A DNA stretch of 12,541 nucleotides. Origin: an uncultured Clostridia bacterium. GTDB taxonomy: Bacteria; Bacillota; Clostridia; Christensenellales; UBA1242. The position numbers were made by a program, and so were the translations under genes. Positions 7,673-12,541 of the stretch are shown in pieces. The notes under the pieces are model-generated. The model saw only the letters and a program-made list of their open reading frames with translations, did not search any database and was not told where the DNA came from. The DNA lies in assembly GCA_937907645.1 (NCBI GenBank), contig CALCWV010000013.1, positions 1 through 12,541 on the forward strand, given 5' to 3'. How positions within the stretch are numbered: the first letter of the stretch is position 1; each line of letters opens with the position of its first letter.

Positions 7673-8254
7673 ATGTTCTTTTATATCTCAAGATTTTTAG
7701 CTTGGCTCCCTTTGTCAATCTGTTATCCAACAAAGATTGTTGGAAGAAAAAATCTTCCAAAAGGGAAGGCAATTTTGACCGTGAACCATACATCAAATAT
7801 GGATATTGTTTTGCTGCTTGCACATTTGCATGAGAAGAAATACACCCTTGCGAAAAAAGAACTTTTTAAAAATAAATTTATGTGTGGGATATTGAAAAGT
7901 TATGGAGCTATCCCTGTGGACAGAGAAGGCTCAGATATTGTAGCTATTAAAAAATCATTGAAGCTTCTCAGTAAAGGTAAAAAGCTAATAATATTCCCAG
8001 AAGGGACAAGAAATAAAAACGAAGATATCTCAGTCATGGGAGAACTTAAAACTGGAACAGCGATGATTGCTATTAAATCAAAAGCACCTATTGTTCCAGT
8101 ATGGATTTCTAGACGTCCTAAAACTTTTAGAAAAACTGTAATTAAAATTGGAAAACCTTTTGAACTTGAAGATTTTTATGGGAAAAAGCTAAACGAAGAG
8201 CTATTGCAAGAAGCGACAAAGGTCATTGCTGAAAAAATGGAAGAATTGAGGTAA
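7673..8254 (+). CDS. plsC: 1-acyl-sn-glycerol-3-phosphate acyltransferase
   Basis: Transfers a fatty acyl group to the 2-position of lysophosphatidic acid, giving phosphatidic acid at the inner face of the membrane. The 193-aa protein has the catalytic HX4D motif NHTSNMD (H39 and D44), the phosphate-binding FPEGTRN (108-114), and PIVPVWISRRPKTF after that. A short hydrophobic N-terminal stretch (about 2-18) probably inserts in the membrane. The ribosome site AAGGAGG (7662-7668) overlaps the preceding stop codon and is four bases before the ATG. It closes the run that starts at ytfJ; a separate promoter follows within 7 bases of its stop. It is small but normal for Firmicutes PlsC. Acyl-donor preference (acyl-ACP or acyl-CoA) cannot be read from the sequence. 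Confidence 0.95.
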   Translation: MFFYISRFLAWLPLSICYPTKIVGRKNLPKGKAILTVNHTSNMDIVLLLAHLHEKKYTLAKKELFKNKFMCGILKSYGAIPVDREGSDIVAIKKSLKLLSKGKKLIIFPEGTRNKNEDISVMGELKTGTAMIAIKSKAPIVPVWISRRPKTFRKTVIKIGKPFELEDFYGKKLNEELLQEATKVIAEKMEELR

Positions 8255-8260
8255 TTCCTT

Positions 8261-8289
8261 TTGACAAATCTCTTTTAATTTGGTATTAT
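8261..8289 (+). promoter_or_regulatory. Strong extended -10 promoter of the S1 gene
   Basis: Consensus TTGACA (8261-8266), a 17-base spacer, and TATTAT (8284-8289) preceded by TG at 8281-8282 with one base between. The expected transcription start is near 8296, giving a leader of about 18 bases with GAGGA (8302-8306) as ribosome site. It lets the S1 gene be expressed independently of the upstream operon. Confidence 0.85.
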
Positions 8290-8313
8290 GAAAGAGAATA
8301 TGAGGAAAAACTG

Positions 8314-9339
8314 ATGGATAAATTTAATTTAGAAGAAATTGACAAGACTTTTACGAGTTATAAAAAAGGACAAATCTTTGACGGAGTAGTTGTAACAAAA
8401 AGACCAGACGGATTGATATTCAATATTGGCGGGAAAAATGACGCTTTCATTCCAGTTTCAGATTTTGATAGCTTTAATGATGTTAAAATTGGGGAAAGAT
8501 TTAAAGTAGTTATTACAAAACAAAAAAACGAAGAAGGATTAATTGAGGCGTCTAAAAGAGATGCTCAAGAATTAATTGTCGGCACACAAAATGCTCAGAA
8601 ACTAAAATTAGGGAGCAGATTCTCTTTCGTTGCAACAAGCGGTGAGCATGGCCTTCATTCAAAAATGGGAGAGTATGAAATATTTGTGCCAATGGCTGAA
8701 ATTTCATCGCATTATATTCATAACACAAAGGATCTTATTGGAAAGCAGTTTGAAGCTGTAGTAACTGAGTATGACAAAGAAAACAAGAAGATTATTGCGA
8801 GCATAAAGCTTCTTCAAGAACAGGTGAGAGAACAGTGCGAAAATCTATTCTGGAACTCGATTTTCATAAACAAAGTTGTAACTGGAAAGGTTAAGAAAAT
8901 TCTCCCATATGGTATTTTTGTAGATGTAGACGGCGTTGATTGTTTCTGTCATATATCTAACCTTTCATATGAGAAAATCGATTCTCCAGACAAGGTTGTG
9001 AAAGAAGGGGAAACACTTCAATTCAAAGTTATTGAACTTGATAGGGAAAACAAGAAAGTCGCTTTAGGATTAAAGCAGTTGCAAGAAAGCCCAAGAGAAA
9101 AAGCAATCAAAGAAATTGTGGTAGGCGAAACTTACTCGGGAGAAGTAATCAAACTTCTTGCTTTTGGTGCGATCATTAAGCTTGAAAATGGTGCAACCGG
9201 ATTACTTCATATTTCAAATGCGACTGAAAACAAGCAAAAGAATATTTACGAAATAGTTAGAGTTGGCGACAAAGTCCAAGTAGAGGTAATAGACAAAGAC
9301 GAAGACAATCAAAAGTTGTCGTTTAAGTTAATAAGCTAA
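8314..9339 (+). CDS. S1 RNA-binding protein with four repeats (ribosomal protein S1-like)
   Basis: An RNA-binding protein of 341 aa made of four S1 (OB-fold) repeats, at about residues 19-82, 98-168, 187-256 and 270-340. Repeat 3 is the most canonical (GKVKKILPYGIFVDVDGVDC, then CHISNLS, 191-217), and repeat 4 has AFGAIIKLENGATGLLHIS (283-301). Repeat 2 lacks the usual glycine pattern and is divergent. The length and four repeats fit the short S1 homologues of Firmicutes (RpsA/YpfD type), which may bind mRNA or the ribosome; essential translation initiation as in Proteobacteria should not be assumed. In many Clostridia the homologue is fused or adjacent to ispH; no ispH sequence is present before this one. 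It has its own strong promoter. Its stop codon is 109 bases before the tRNA pair. Confidence 0.92.
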   Translation: MDKFNLEEIDKTFTSYKKGQIFDGVVVTKRPDGLIFNIGGKNDAFIPVSDFDSFNDVKIGERFKVVITKQKNEEGLIEASKRDAQELIVGTQNAQKLKLGSRFSFVATSGEHGLHSKMGEYEIFVPMAEISSHYIHNTKDLIGKQFEAVVTEYDKENKKIIASIKLLQEQVREQCENLFWNSIFINKVVTGKVKKILPYGIFVDVDGVDCFCHISNLSYEKIDSPDKVVKEGETLQFKVIELDRENKKVALGLKQLQESPREKAIKEIVVGETYSGEVIKLLAFGAIIKLENGATGLLHISNATENKQKNIYEIVRVGDKVQVEVIDKDEDNQKLSFKLIS

Positions 9340-9364
9340 CATGCAAGAGATGTCCCTCGGATGT

Positions 9365-9392
9365 AAGACAGTGGAAAAGACTGTTATAAAAT
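9365..9392 (+). promoter_or_regulatory. Weak candidate promoter for the tRNA pair
   Basis: TAAAAT (9387-9392), overlapping the extended -10-like TGTTATAAA (9382-9390), with a partial -35 AAGACA (9365-9370). It would start transcription just before the hairpin at 9413. The -35 matches only four of six bases, so this is tentative; the tRNAs may instead be read from the S1 promoter. Confidence 0.3.
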
Positions 9393-9412
9393 TTCTCATT
9401 TGTAAGTGAACA

Positions 9413-9442
9413 AGCTAGAAAAGTCTTTAGGACTCACTAGCT
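9413..9442 (+). other. Stem-loop between the S1 gene and the tRNAs
   Basis: AGCTAG (9413-9418) pairs with CTAGCT (9437-9442), enclosing AGTC (9422-9425) paired with GACT (9431-9434) across the loop TTTAG. Only ATTTAC follows, so it is a poor terminator by U-run, though it could still end S1 transcripts or act as a processing site just 7 bases before the first tRNA. Confidence 0.45.
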
Positions 9443-9448
9443 ATTTAC

Positions 9449-9524
9449 GCTGATGTGGCTCAGTTGGTAGAGCAGTTGATTCGTAATCAACAGGTCGCGG
9501 GTCCGAGTCCCGCCATCAGCTCCA
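9449..9524 (+). tRNA. tRNA-Thr(CGT)
   Basis: A full cloverleaf with encoded CCA: acceptor GCTGATG with CATCAGC, D-stem GCTC/GAGC with GG in the loop, anticodon stem GTTGA/TCAAC with loop TTCGTAA (anticodon CGT at 9482-9484, reads ACG), and T-stem GCGGG/CCCGC. The discriminator is T. The T-loop is TCCGAGT, so position 55 is C where T (pseudouridine) is almost universal. Everything else looks functional. Confidence 0.95.
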
Positions 9525-9525
9525 T

Positions 9526-9599
9526 GCAGGTATAGTTTAGTGGTAAAACGAGTGCTTCCCAAGCATTAATCACGGGTCCGATTCCCGCTACCTGCTCCA
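9526..9599 (+). tRNA. tRNA-Gly(CCC)
   Basis: A full cloverleaf with encoded CCA, one base after tRNA-Thr: acceptor GCAGGTA with TACCTGC, D-stem GTTT/AAAC, anticodon stem AGTGC/GCATT (one G-T pair) with loop TTCCCAA (anticodon CCC at 9558-9560, reads GGG), and T-stem ACGGG/CCCGC whose outer pair is an A-C mismatch. The T-loop is TCCGATT, so position 55 is again C instead of T. It is clearly cotranscribed with tRNA-Thr. Confidence 0.93.
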
Positions 9600-9607
9600 A
9601 ACTTATG

Positions 9608-9628
9608 CAATTTTAAAAATTGTTTAAT
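9608..9628 (+). terminator. Weak AT-only hairpin after the tRNAs
   Basis: CAATTT (9608-9613) pairs with AAATTG (9617-9622) around TAA, followed by TTTAATT. A stem this AT-rich is weak; it may end some tRNA transcripts or mark a processing point, and read-through into the acetyltransferase gene is plausible. Confidence 0.3.
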
Positions 9629-9647
9629 TGACTTTAAGAGGAAGAAT

Positions 9648-10172
9648 ATGGAAGAACTAAAACTTATACTGCCATCGGCTAAGTACAGGGAACAGATTGA
9701 AAAGTATAAGCAAGATATGTTAGATGCTGGCTCCAGCATGGACGGATGCGGGACGCTTAGAAACAGCGATTTTGACACTTGGCTGAAAGAGTGTAATGAC
9801 TGGAGAAAAGATAAAAATCTGCCAAGTGGATTTGTACCTGCAACGCAGTATATTTGCGTGAGAAAAAACGATAATAAACTTGTCGGTATGATACAAATTA
9901 GACATGAATTAACTGAGTTTCTACTAAACCATGGCGGCCATATTGGTGATAGTATCGCAGTAGGAGAGAGAAACAAAGGCTATGGGAAGAAAATGCTTGC
10001 TTTGGGGTTAGAAAAATGTAAAAAGCTAGGAATTGAAAAGGTTCTGATAACTTGCAAAGACACGAACATTGCTTCAAGAAAATGTATTCTTGCAAATGGC
10101 GGCAAATATGAAGATACTAGAGCAAATGGAGATATAAACTTAGAAAGATACTGGATTGATACAAAAAGTTAA
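9648..10172 (+). CDS. GNAT family N-acetyltransferase
   Basis: An acetyl-CoA-dependent acetyltransferase, 174 aa, with the GNAT fold. Motif A is clear: HIGDSIAVGERNKGYGKKML (residues 98-117), with the R-x-x-G-x-G pyrophosphate-binding turn at R108-G113. Motif B follows as TNIASRKCILANGGKYEDT (139-157). The N-terminal part with GFVPATQYICVRK and NKLVGMIQIRHEL resembles the COG3981 type of predicted acetyltransferases; the substrate is unknown. AGAGGA (9637-9642) lies five bases before the ATG. No convincing promoter separates it from the tRNAs, so it may be read from upstream. The methyltransferase gene begins 13 bases after its stop, so the two form a small unit. The pair looks accessory and sits where housekeeping genes would be expected to continue. 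Confidence 0.9.
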   Translation: MEELKLILPSAKYREQIEKYKQDMLDAGSSMDGCGTLRNSDFDTWLKECNDWRKDKNLPSGFVPATQYICVRKNDNKLVGMIQIRHELTEFLLNHGGHIGDSIAVGERNKGYGKKMLALGLEKCKKLGIEKVLITCKDTNIASRKCILANGGKYEDTRANGDINLERYWIDTKS

Positions 10173-10185
10173 TTGAGGGGAAGAT

Positions 10186-10974
10186 ATGGATAAAAGAAAA
10201 AAAGTGTTAAACGAATTTTACACAGAACACTGCGATGAGGATAGTAGACTTATAAAGGATAAAAGACATCAAATAGAGTTTATAACAACTACTACATACA
10301 TAGACAAATATTTAAAGCCAGGGGATAGGATTCTTGAAGTAGGTGCTGGAACGGGCAGATATTCTTTATACTACGCTGAAAAAGGATATGATGTAAACGC
10401 TATTGAGTATGTTAAACATAACCTTTCAATACTCAAATCTCACGTTAAAAAAGGAATGAAAATTAAAGCTGAGCAGGGCGACGCCTTGGATCTTTCAAGA
10501 TTCAAAGATAATACATTTGATGTAACGCTTGTTTTAGGACCTCTATATCACTTGTATACTGAAAAAGATCAAAAGCAAGCGATTAGTGAAGCAATCCGAG
10601 TAACTAAGCCAAACGGCATTATTATGATTGCATATTTGACTAGCGACTCTATCGTGGCTTCATGGGCCCTTGGACCTCACTTGATTGATGGGCAGGGAAC
10701 CGCTTTTGATAATAATTTCAAAATAATAAACACAGAGGAAGAAATATTTGCGGCATTCTACATTAAAGAGTTTAAGAAATTGATGAAAACGTTTAATGTA
10801 AAATATCTAAAAAATATTGCAGTAGATGGAATTGCAGAGCATCTAAGTGATAAAATAAATGCTTTAACAGACGAAGAATTTAAAGTTTGGATTAGATATC
10901 ACTTGTCAACTTGTGAAAGGGAAGATTTGCAAGGATACAGCAATCATATGCTATACATCTGTAAAAAACTTTAA
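10186..10974 (+). CDS. Class I SAM-dependent methyltransferase
   Basis: A 262-aa Rossmann-fold methyltransferase. Motif I is RILEVGAGTGRYSLYYAEKG (residues 48-67); the acidic residue binding the SAM ribose is E74 (NAIEY); QGDALDL (97-103) follows, and the post-motif region FDVTLVLGPLYHLYTEKD (111-128) matches the Methyltransf_11/25 group, with ISEAIRVTKPNGIIMIAY (133-150) next. The C-terminal half (residues 155-250) probably binds the substrate, which cannot be named; this broad family methylates small molecules as often as macromolecules. GAGGGG (10175-10180) sits five bases before the ATG. It is 13 bases after the acetyltransferase gene and ends at a strong terminator, so the two are likely cotranscribed. 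Confidence 0.9.
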   Translation: MDKRKKVLNEFYTEHCDEDSRLIKDKRHQIEFITTTTYIDKYLKPGDRILEVGAGTGRYSLYYAEKGYDVNAIEYVKHNLSILKSHVKKGMKIKAEQGDALDLSRFKDNTFDVTLVLGPLYHLYTEKDQKQAISEAIRVTKPNGIIMIAYLTSDSIVASWALGPHLIDGQGTAFDNNFKIINTEEEIFAAFYIKEFKKLMKTFNVKYLKNIAVDGIAEHLSDKINALTDEEFKVWIRYHLSTCEREDLQGYSNHMLYICKKL

Positions 10975-10994
10975 TAAAAAGTTTCATAAAAAAC

Positions 10995-11036
10995 AAGCTA
11001 TTATGTTATTAAAACATAACATAATAGCTTTTATTT
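10995..11036. terminator. Long bidirectional terminator
   Basis: A perfect 15-bp stem AAGCTATTATGTTAT (10995-11009) with ATAACATAATAGCTT (11016-11030) and a 6-base loop. TTTTATTTTA follows on the + strand, and the complement of an A-run (10987-10993) follows on the - strand. It ends the methyltransferase transcript and lies directly at the stop codon of the - strand BclA-like remnant. Confidence 0.9.
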
Positions 11037-11538
11037 TAGTATGCTAAGATAGTCGCTGCAAGCGTTGCACTTGGAGCGCTTTCTGCGTTGATTGTGTGTG
11101 CTGTTGTGACATTAGTGACTAGTGTTAAGACTTCATTTCTGTTTAATAATATTGTTAATGTGCAGCTTACATTTGTGCTACTTGTAATTGGCCTTTTTGA
11201 GCAGGCTACAATATTTCCGTTTAGTGCTATTGCGACAAAATCTCCTGTCGATGCTTGAGGGGAGTTATTTATGGAGAAAGAAACGAGATATGTTCCTGCG
11301 GCTGGAACAAGTAGTCCGCCGTCTTGCATTGTAAATTCGCTGTTAAGTTGAACTTCGGGCATAGAAATTGGTGCGGCATTTGTGATAGTTTGGCTATTTG
11401 GGTTGTATATCGTCACGTTAAAATCTGGAACAATTCCAGGTGGCCTGTTGGTCCTGTGGACCATCTTTCTCCGGCGGGACCTCTTAAAATAGATTTAGGG
11501 GTAGTTGGCTCGCAGCAGTTTCTGCGAAAAAATTACAT
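11036..11538 (-). pseudogene. Degraded BclA-like collagen/jelly-roll spore-surface protein
   Basis: The intact part (frame of 11036-11464) encodes a beta-rich C-terminal domain like that of BclA-type exosporium glycoproteins: PGIVPDFNVTIYNPNSQ, GGLLVPAAGTYLVSFSINNS, VAIALNGNIVACSKR and SAPSATLAATILAY. Upstream, in another frame, lie FFRRNCCEPTTPKSILR and collagen-like triplets GPA-GER-WST-GPT-G. The two parts would join if one C were restored in the C-run near 11443-11445 (GGCCACC for an expected GGCCCACC), giving GPTGPPGIVPDF. One collagen Gly is read as Trp (TGG at 11461-11463). The N-terminal frame also has stops, TAA at 11533-11535 right after an ATG and TAG at 11545-11547. The collagen region is very short for the family. 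The ATG at 11462-11464 lies within the collagen code and is probably not a natural start, although GGAG precedes it. A TATAAT (complement of 11584-11589) may be the old promoter. Confidence 0.65.
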
Positions 11539-11611
11539 GTATTTCTATTTTTTATATGTTTCTCCTAGAATTAATTTAATAAGATTATATTTCTAAATAT
11601 TAAGGGCAATA

Positions 11612-11759
11612 TGCTTTTAGGTACATTTGACTAAAAGCACCTTGATTGAAAAGGAAAGTTTATTGCAAAGCTATTGAAAACATAAAACTGCAATATTTTT
11701 TATCGGAAAGGCCTAAGTTTTGTTTAATATATCCTTGATCTAAGGTAAAACTCCCGATA
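11612..11759 (+). other. Structured non-coding stretch upstream of cmk
   Basis: The 330 bases between the remnant gene and cmk hold no gene that I can see, but they do hold three hairpins. TGCTTTTAG (11612-11620) pairs with CTAAAAGCA (11631-11639). TATTGCA (11661-11667) pairs with TGCAATA (11689-11695) and is followed by a T-run (11696-11701), which looks like a terminator or attenuator with a long loop. Third, TATCGG (11701-11706) pairs with CCGATA (11754-11759), enclosing AGTTTT/AAAACT (11716-11721 with 11747-11752) and CCTT/AAGG (11733-11736 with 11742-11745). I do not recognise a known riboswitch. It could be an untranslated leader, a small RNA on either strand, or debris of a lost gene. 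Confidence 0.4.
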
Positions 11760-11785
11760 ATTTAATTTTATTCAGAACGATAAAA

Positions 11786-11854
11786 TTGTGTTAAATTAAA
11801 AAATGTTTAAAAAACATATACGAAAAAATGCTTTTTGTGTTAAACTACATAATG
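11786..11854 (+). repeat. Imperfect 20-base direct repeat upstream of cmk
   Basis: 11786-11805 and 11835-11854 match at 17 of 20 bases (shared core TTGTGTTAAA, and both end in ATG), 49 bases apart. A weaker similarity (ACGAtAAAA and ACGAaAAAA) extends upstream of each, so this may be a small tandem duplication or two copies of a regulator site. Between them is the palindrome ATGTTTAAAAAACAT (11803-11817). Confidence 0.45.
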
Positions 11855-11855
11855 G

Positions 11856-11862
11856 AAGGAGG
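11856..11862 (+). promoter_or_regulatory. Ribosome binding site that sets the cmk start
   Basis: AAGGAGG lies six bases before ATG 11869 inside a purine-rich block. The frame is open further upstream to an ATG at 11803, but that start has no ribosome site and would add 22 unconserved residues before the kinase core. Confidence 0.85.
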
Positions 11863-11868
11863 GGGAAA

Positions 11869-12516
11869 ATGAATATAGCCATTGACGGACACGCAGCTAG
11901 CGGAAAAAGTGTAATTGCAGTTGGCATTGCGGCGAGGTTAGGTGTAAATGTTTTTGACACAGGGGCACTTTATAGGGCTGTAGCATGTGAGTGGGATAAA
12001 AGAGCCCTTGGGGAGCACACTCAAGAGAAAATGTCTGCCTTTGTGAAAAGTATAAAATTCGATGTGAAATTTATTGACGGTGTGCAACACACTTATATCA
12101 ACGGCTTTGACTATACTCCTTTTTTAAGACAAGAAAAGATTAGCGTTCTATCTTCGATTTTAGCTCCATATCCGCAGCTTAGAGCAAAGCTCAGAAAGAT
12201 GCAAAGAAAGTTTGCGAGAGAAAATGATTGTGTTATGGAAGGGCGTGATATCGGCTCAGAGATTCTTCCTAAGGCAGACTACAAGTTTTTTATAACAGCC
12301 CCAGTTGAGGTTCGCGCAAGAAGAAGATTTGAACAGCAAAAGGGGAAAGAAGCAAGTTTTGAACAGGTTTTAAAAGATTTAAAAGAAAGAGATTATGCCG
12401 ATGAAAACAGGGTAGTTTCTCCTCTAAAAATAGTAAAAGATAGCATTATAATTAATACTGCAGGGAAAACACCACAGGAAAGTATTGATGAGTGCGTTTC
12501 ATATATAAAAAAATAA
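11869..12516 (+). CDS. cmk: Cytidylate kinase
   Basis: Phosphorylates CMP/dCMP to the diphosphates with ATP, in the cytosol. With the start at 11869 the protein is 215 aa, close to the usual 215-230. Motifs are in order: P-loop DGHAASGKS (residues 6-14), DTGALYRAVA (30-39) in the NMP-binding region, MEGRDIGSEILPKADYKFFI (123-142), and the lid region with VRARRRFEQ (148-156) and RDYADENRVVSPLK (174-187), then DSIIINTAGKTPQESI. The P-loop is slightly unusual: family members mostly read GPAGAGKST, while here His replaces Pro, Ser replaces the second Gly and Val replaces the final Thr. GKS is intact, so activity is expected. In related Clostridia cmk sits between the HI0933-type gene and plsC; here it is 3.6 kb beyond plsC, behind a non-coding stretch, with no clear consensus promoter. 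Confidence 0.93.
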   Translation: MNIAIDGHAASGKSVIAVGIAARLGVNVFDTGALYRAVACEWDKRALGEHTQEKMSAFVKSIKFDVKFIDGVQHTYINGFDYTPFLRQEKISVLSSILAPYPQLRAKLRKMQRKFARENDCVMEGRDIGSEILPKADYKFFITAPVEVRARRRFEQQKGKEASFEQVLKDLKERDYADENRVVSPLKIVKDSIIINTAGKTPQESIDECVSYIKK

Positions 12517-12541
12517 AAAATCATATAAAAATATGTCAAAA

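Noticed and set aside
9341..9409. A 22-codon open frame (starting MQEMSLGCK) right after the S1 gene
   Set aside because: It has no ribosome binding site, no recognisable motif and overlaps the candidate promoter; a frame of this length is expected by chance.
11324..11596. Open frame on the + strand opposite the BclA-like remnant
   Set aside because: It lies antisense to a domain with clear family-like pattern, has no ribosome site and no protein-like composition.
11539..11640. Sigma-K promoter for the BclA-like gene
   Set aside because: CATATAAAA on the - strand is near the -10 pattern CATANNNTA, but no AC-type -35 lies at the proper spacing; TATAAT nearby is a better though still weak candidate.
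11803..11868. Upstream ATG that would extend cytidylate kinase by 22 residues
   Set aside because: There is no ribosome site before 11803, the extra residues are Lys-rich and unlike Cmk, and AAGGAGG before 11869 clearly fixes the start.
9526..11868. Possible integration of a mobile element at the tRNA-Gly 3' end
   Set aside because: I looked for a repeat of the tRNA 3' end (GATTCCCGCTACCTGCTCCA) further right and saw none, and there is no integrase, transposase or terminal inverted repeat in the window.
1..12541. CRISPR array, rRNA genes, insertion sequences or toxin-antitoxin pairs
   Set aside because: No regularly spaced repeats, rRNA-like stretches, transposase motifs or paired small antidote/toxin genes were seen.

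Overview
The window is AT-rich, Arg codons are mostly AGA, and Shine-Dalgarno sites are strong. The gene content points to a low-GC endospore-forming member of the Clostridia, probably an uncultured gut-type lineage. The spore-associated signals are a GerW/YtfJ-family gene, a DacF-like carboxypeptidase beside it, a DUF2953 gene in front of it, and the broken remains of a BclA-like collagen/jelly-roll spore-surface gene. The lineage is an inference from gene families and local order, not a species identification.

Left part (1-2040). The 3' part of a membrane protein of DUF3592 type ends in a clear terminator. Two genes of unknown function follow on the + strand, each with its own sigma-A-like promoter: a 96-aa protein with an amphipathic N-terminus and a 272-aa charged, helical protein. 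A bidirectional terminator separates them from a convergent DUF1846 gene on the - strand (2054-3532).

Middle part (3624-9339). A compact + strand block carries DUF2953, ytfJ/gerW, dacF, rluB, an HI0933-type flavoprotein and plsC. The last five genes overlap or are spaced by only a few bases, so they are almost certainly one operon. It joins spore and cell-wall functions with rRNA modification and phospholipid synthesis. A strong extended -10 promoter inside the block then drives a four-repeat S1 RNA-binding protein. In many Clostridia cmk sits between the flavoprotein gene and plsC, and ispH sits next to the S1 gene. Neither is found at those places here.

Right part (9340-12541). A structured spacer leads into two adjacent tRNA genes, Thr(CGT) and Gly(CCC). 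Both carry C instead of T at T-loop position 55, which is an unusual change. Next come a GNAT acetyltransferase and a SAM methyltransferase, which look like accessory genes, then a long bidirectional terminator, the degraded BclA-like gene on the - strand, and a roughly 330-base non-coding stretch with nested hairpins and a 20-base imperfect direct repeat. Finally comes cmk, displaced about 3.6 kb from its usual place. The second half of the window therefore looks like a core housekeeping cluster that has been opened and filled with accessory or decaying material.
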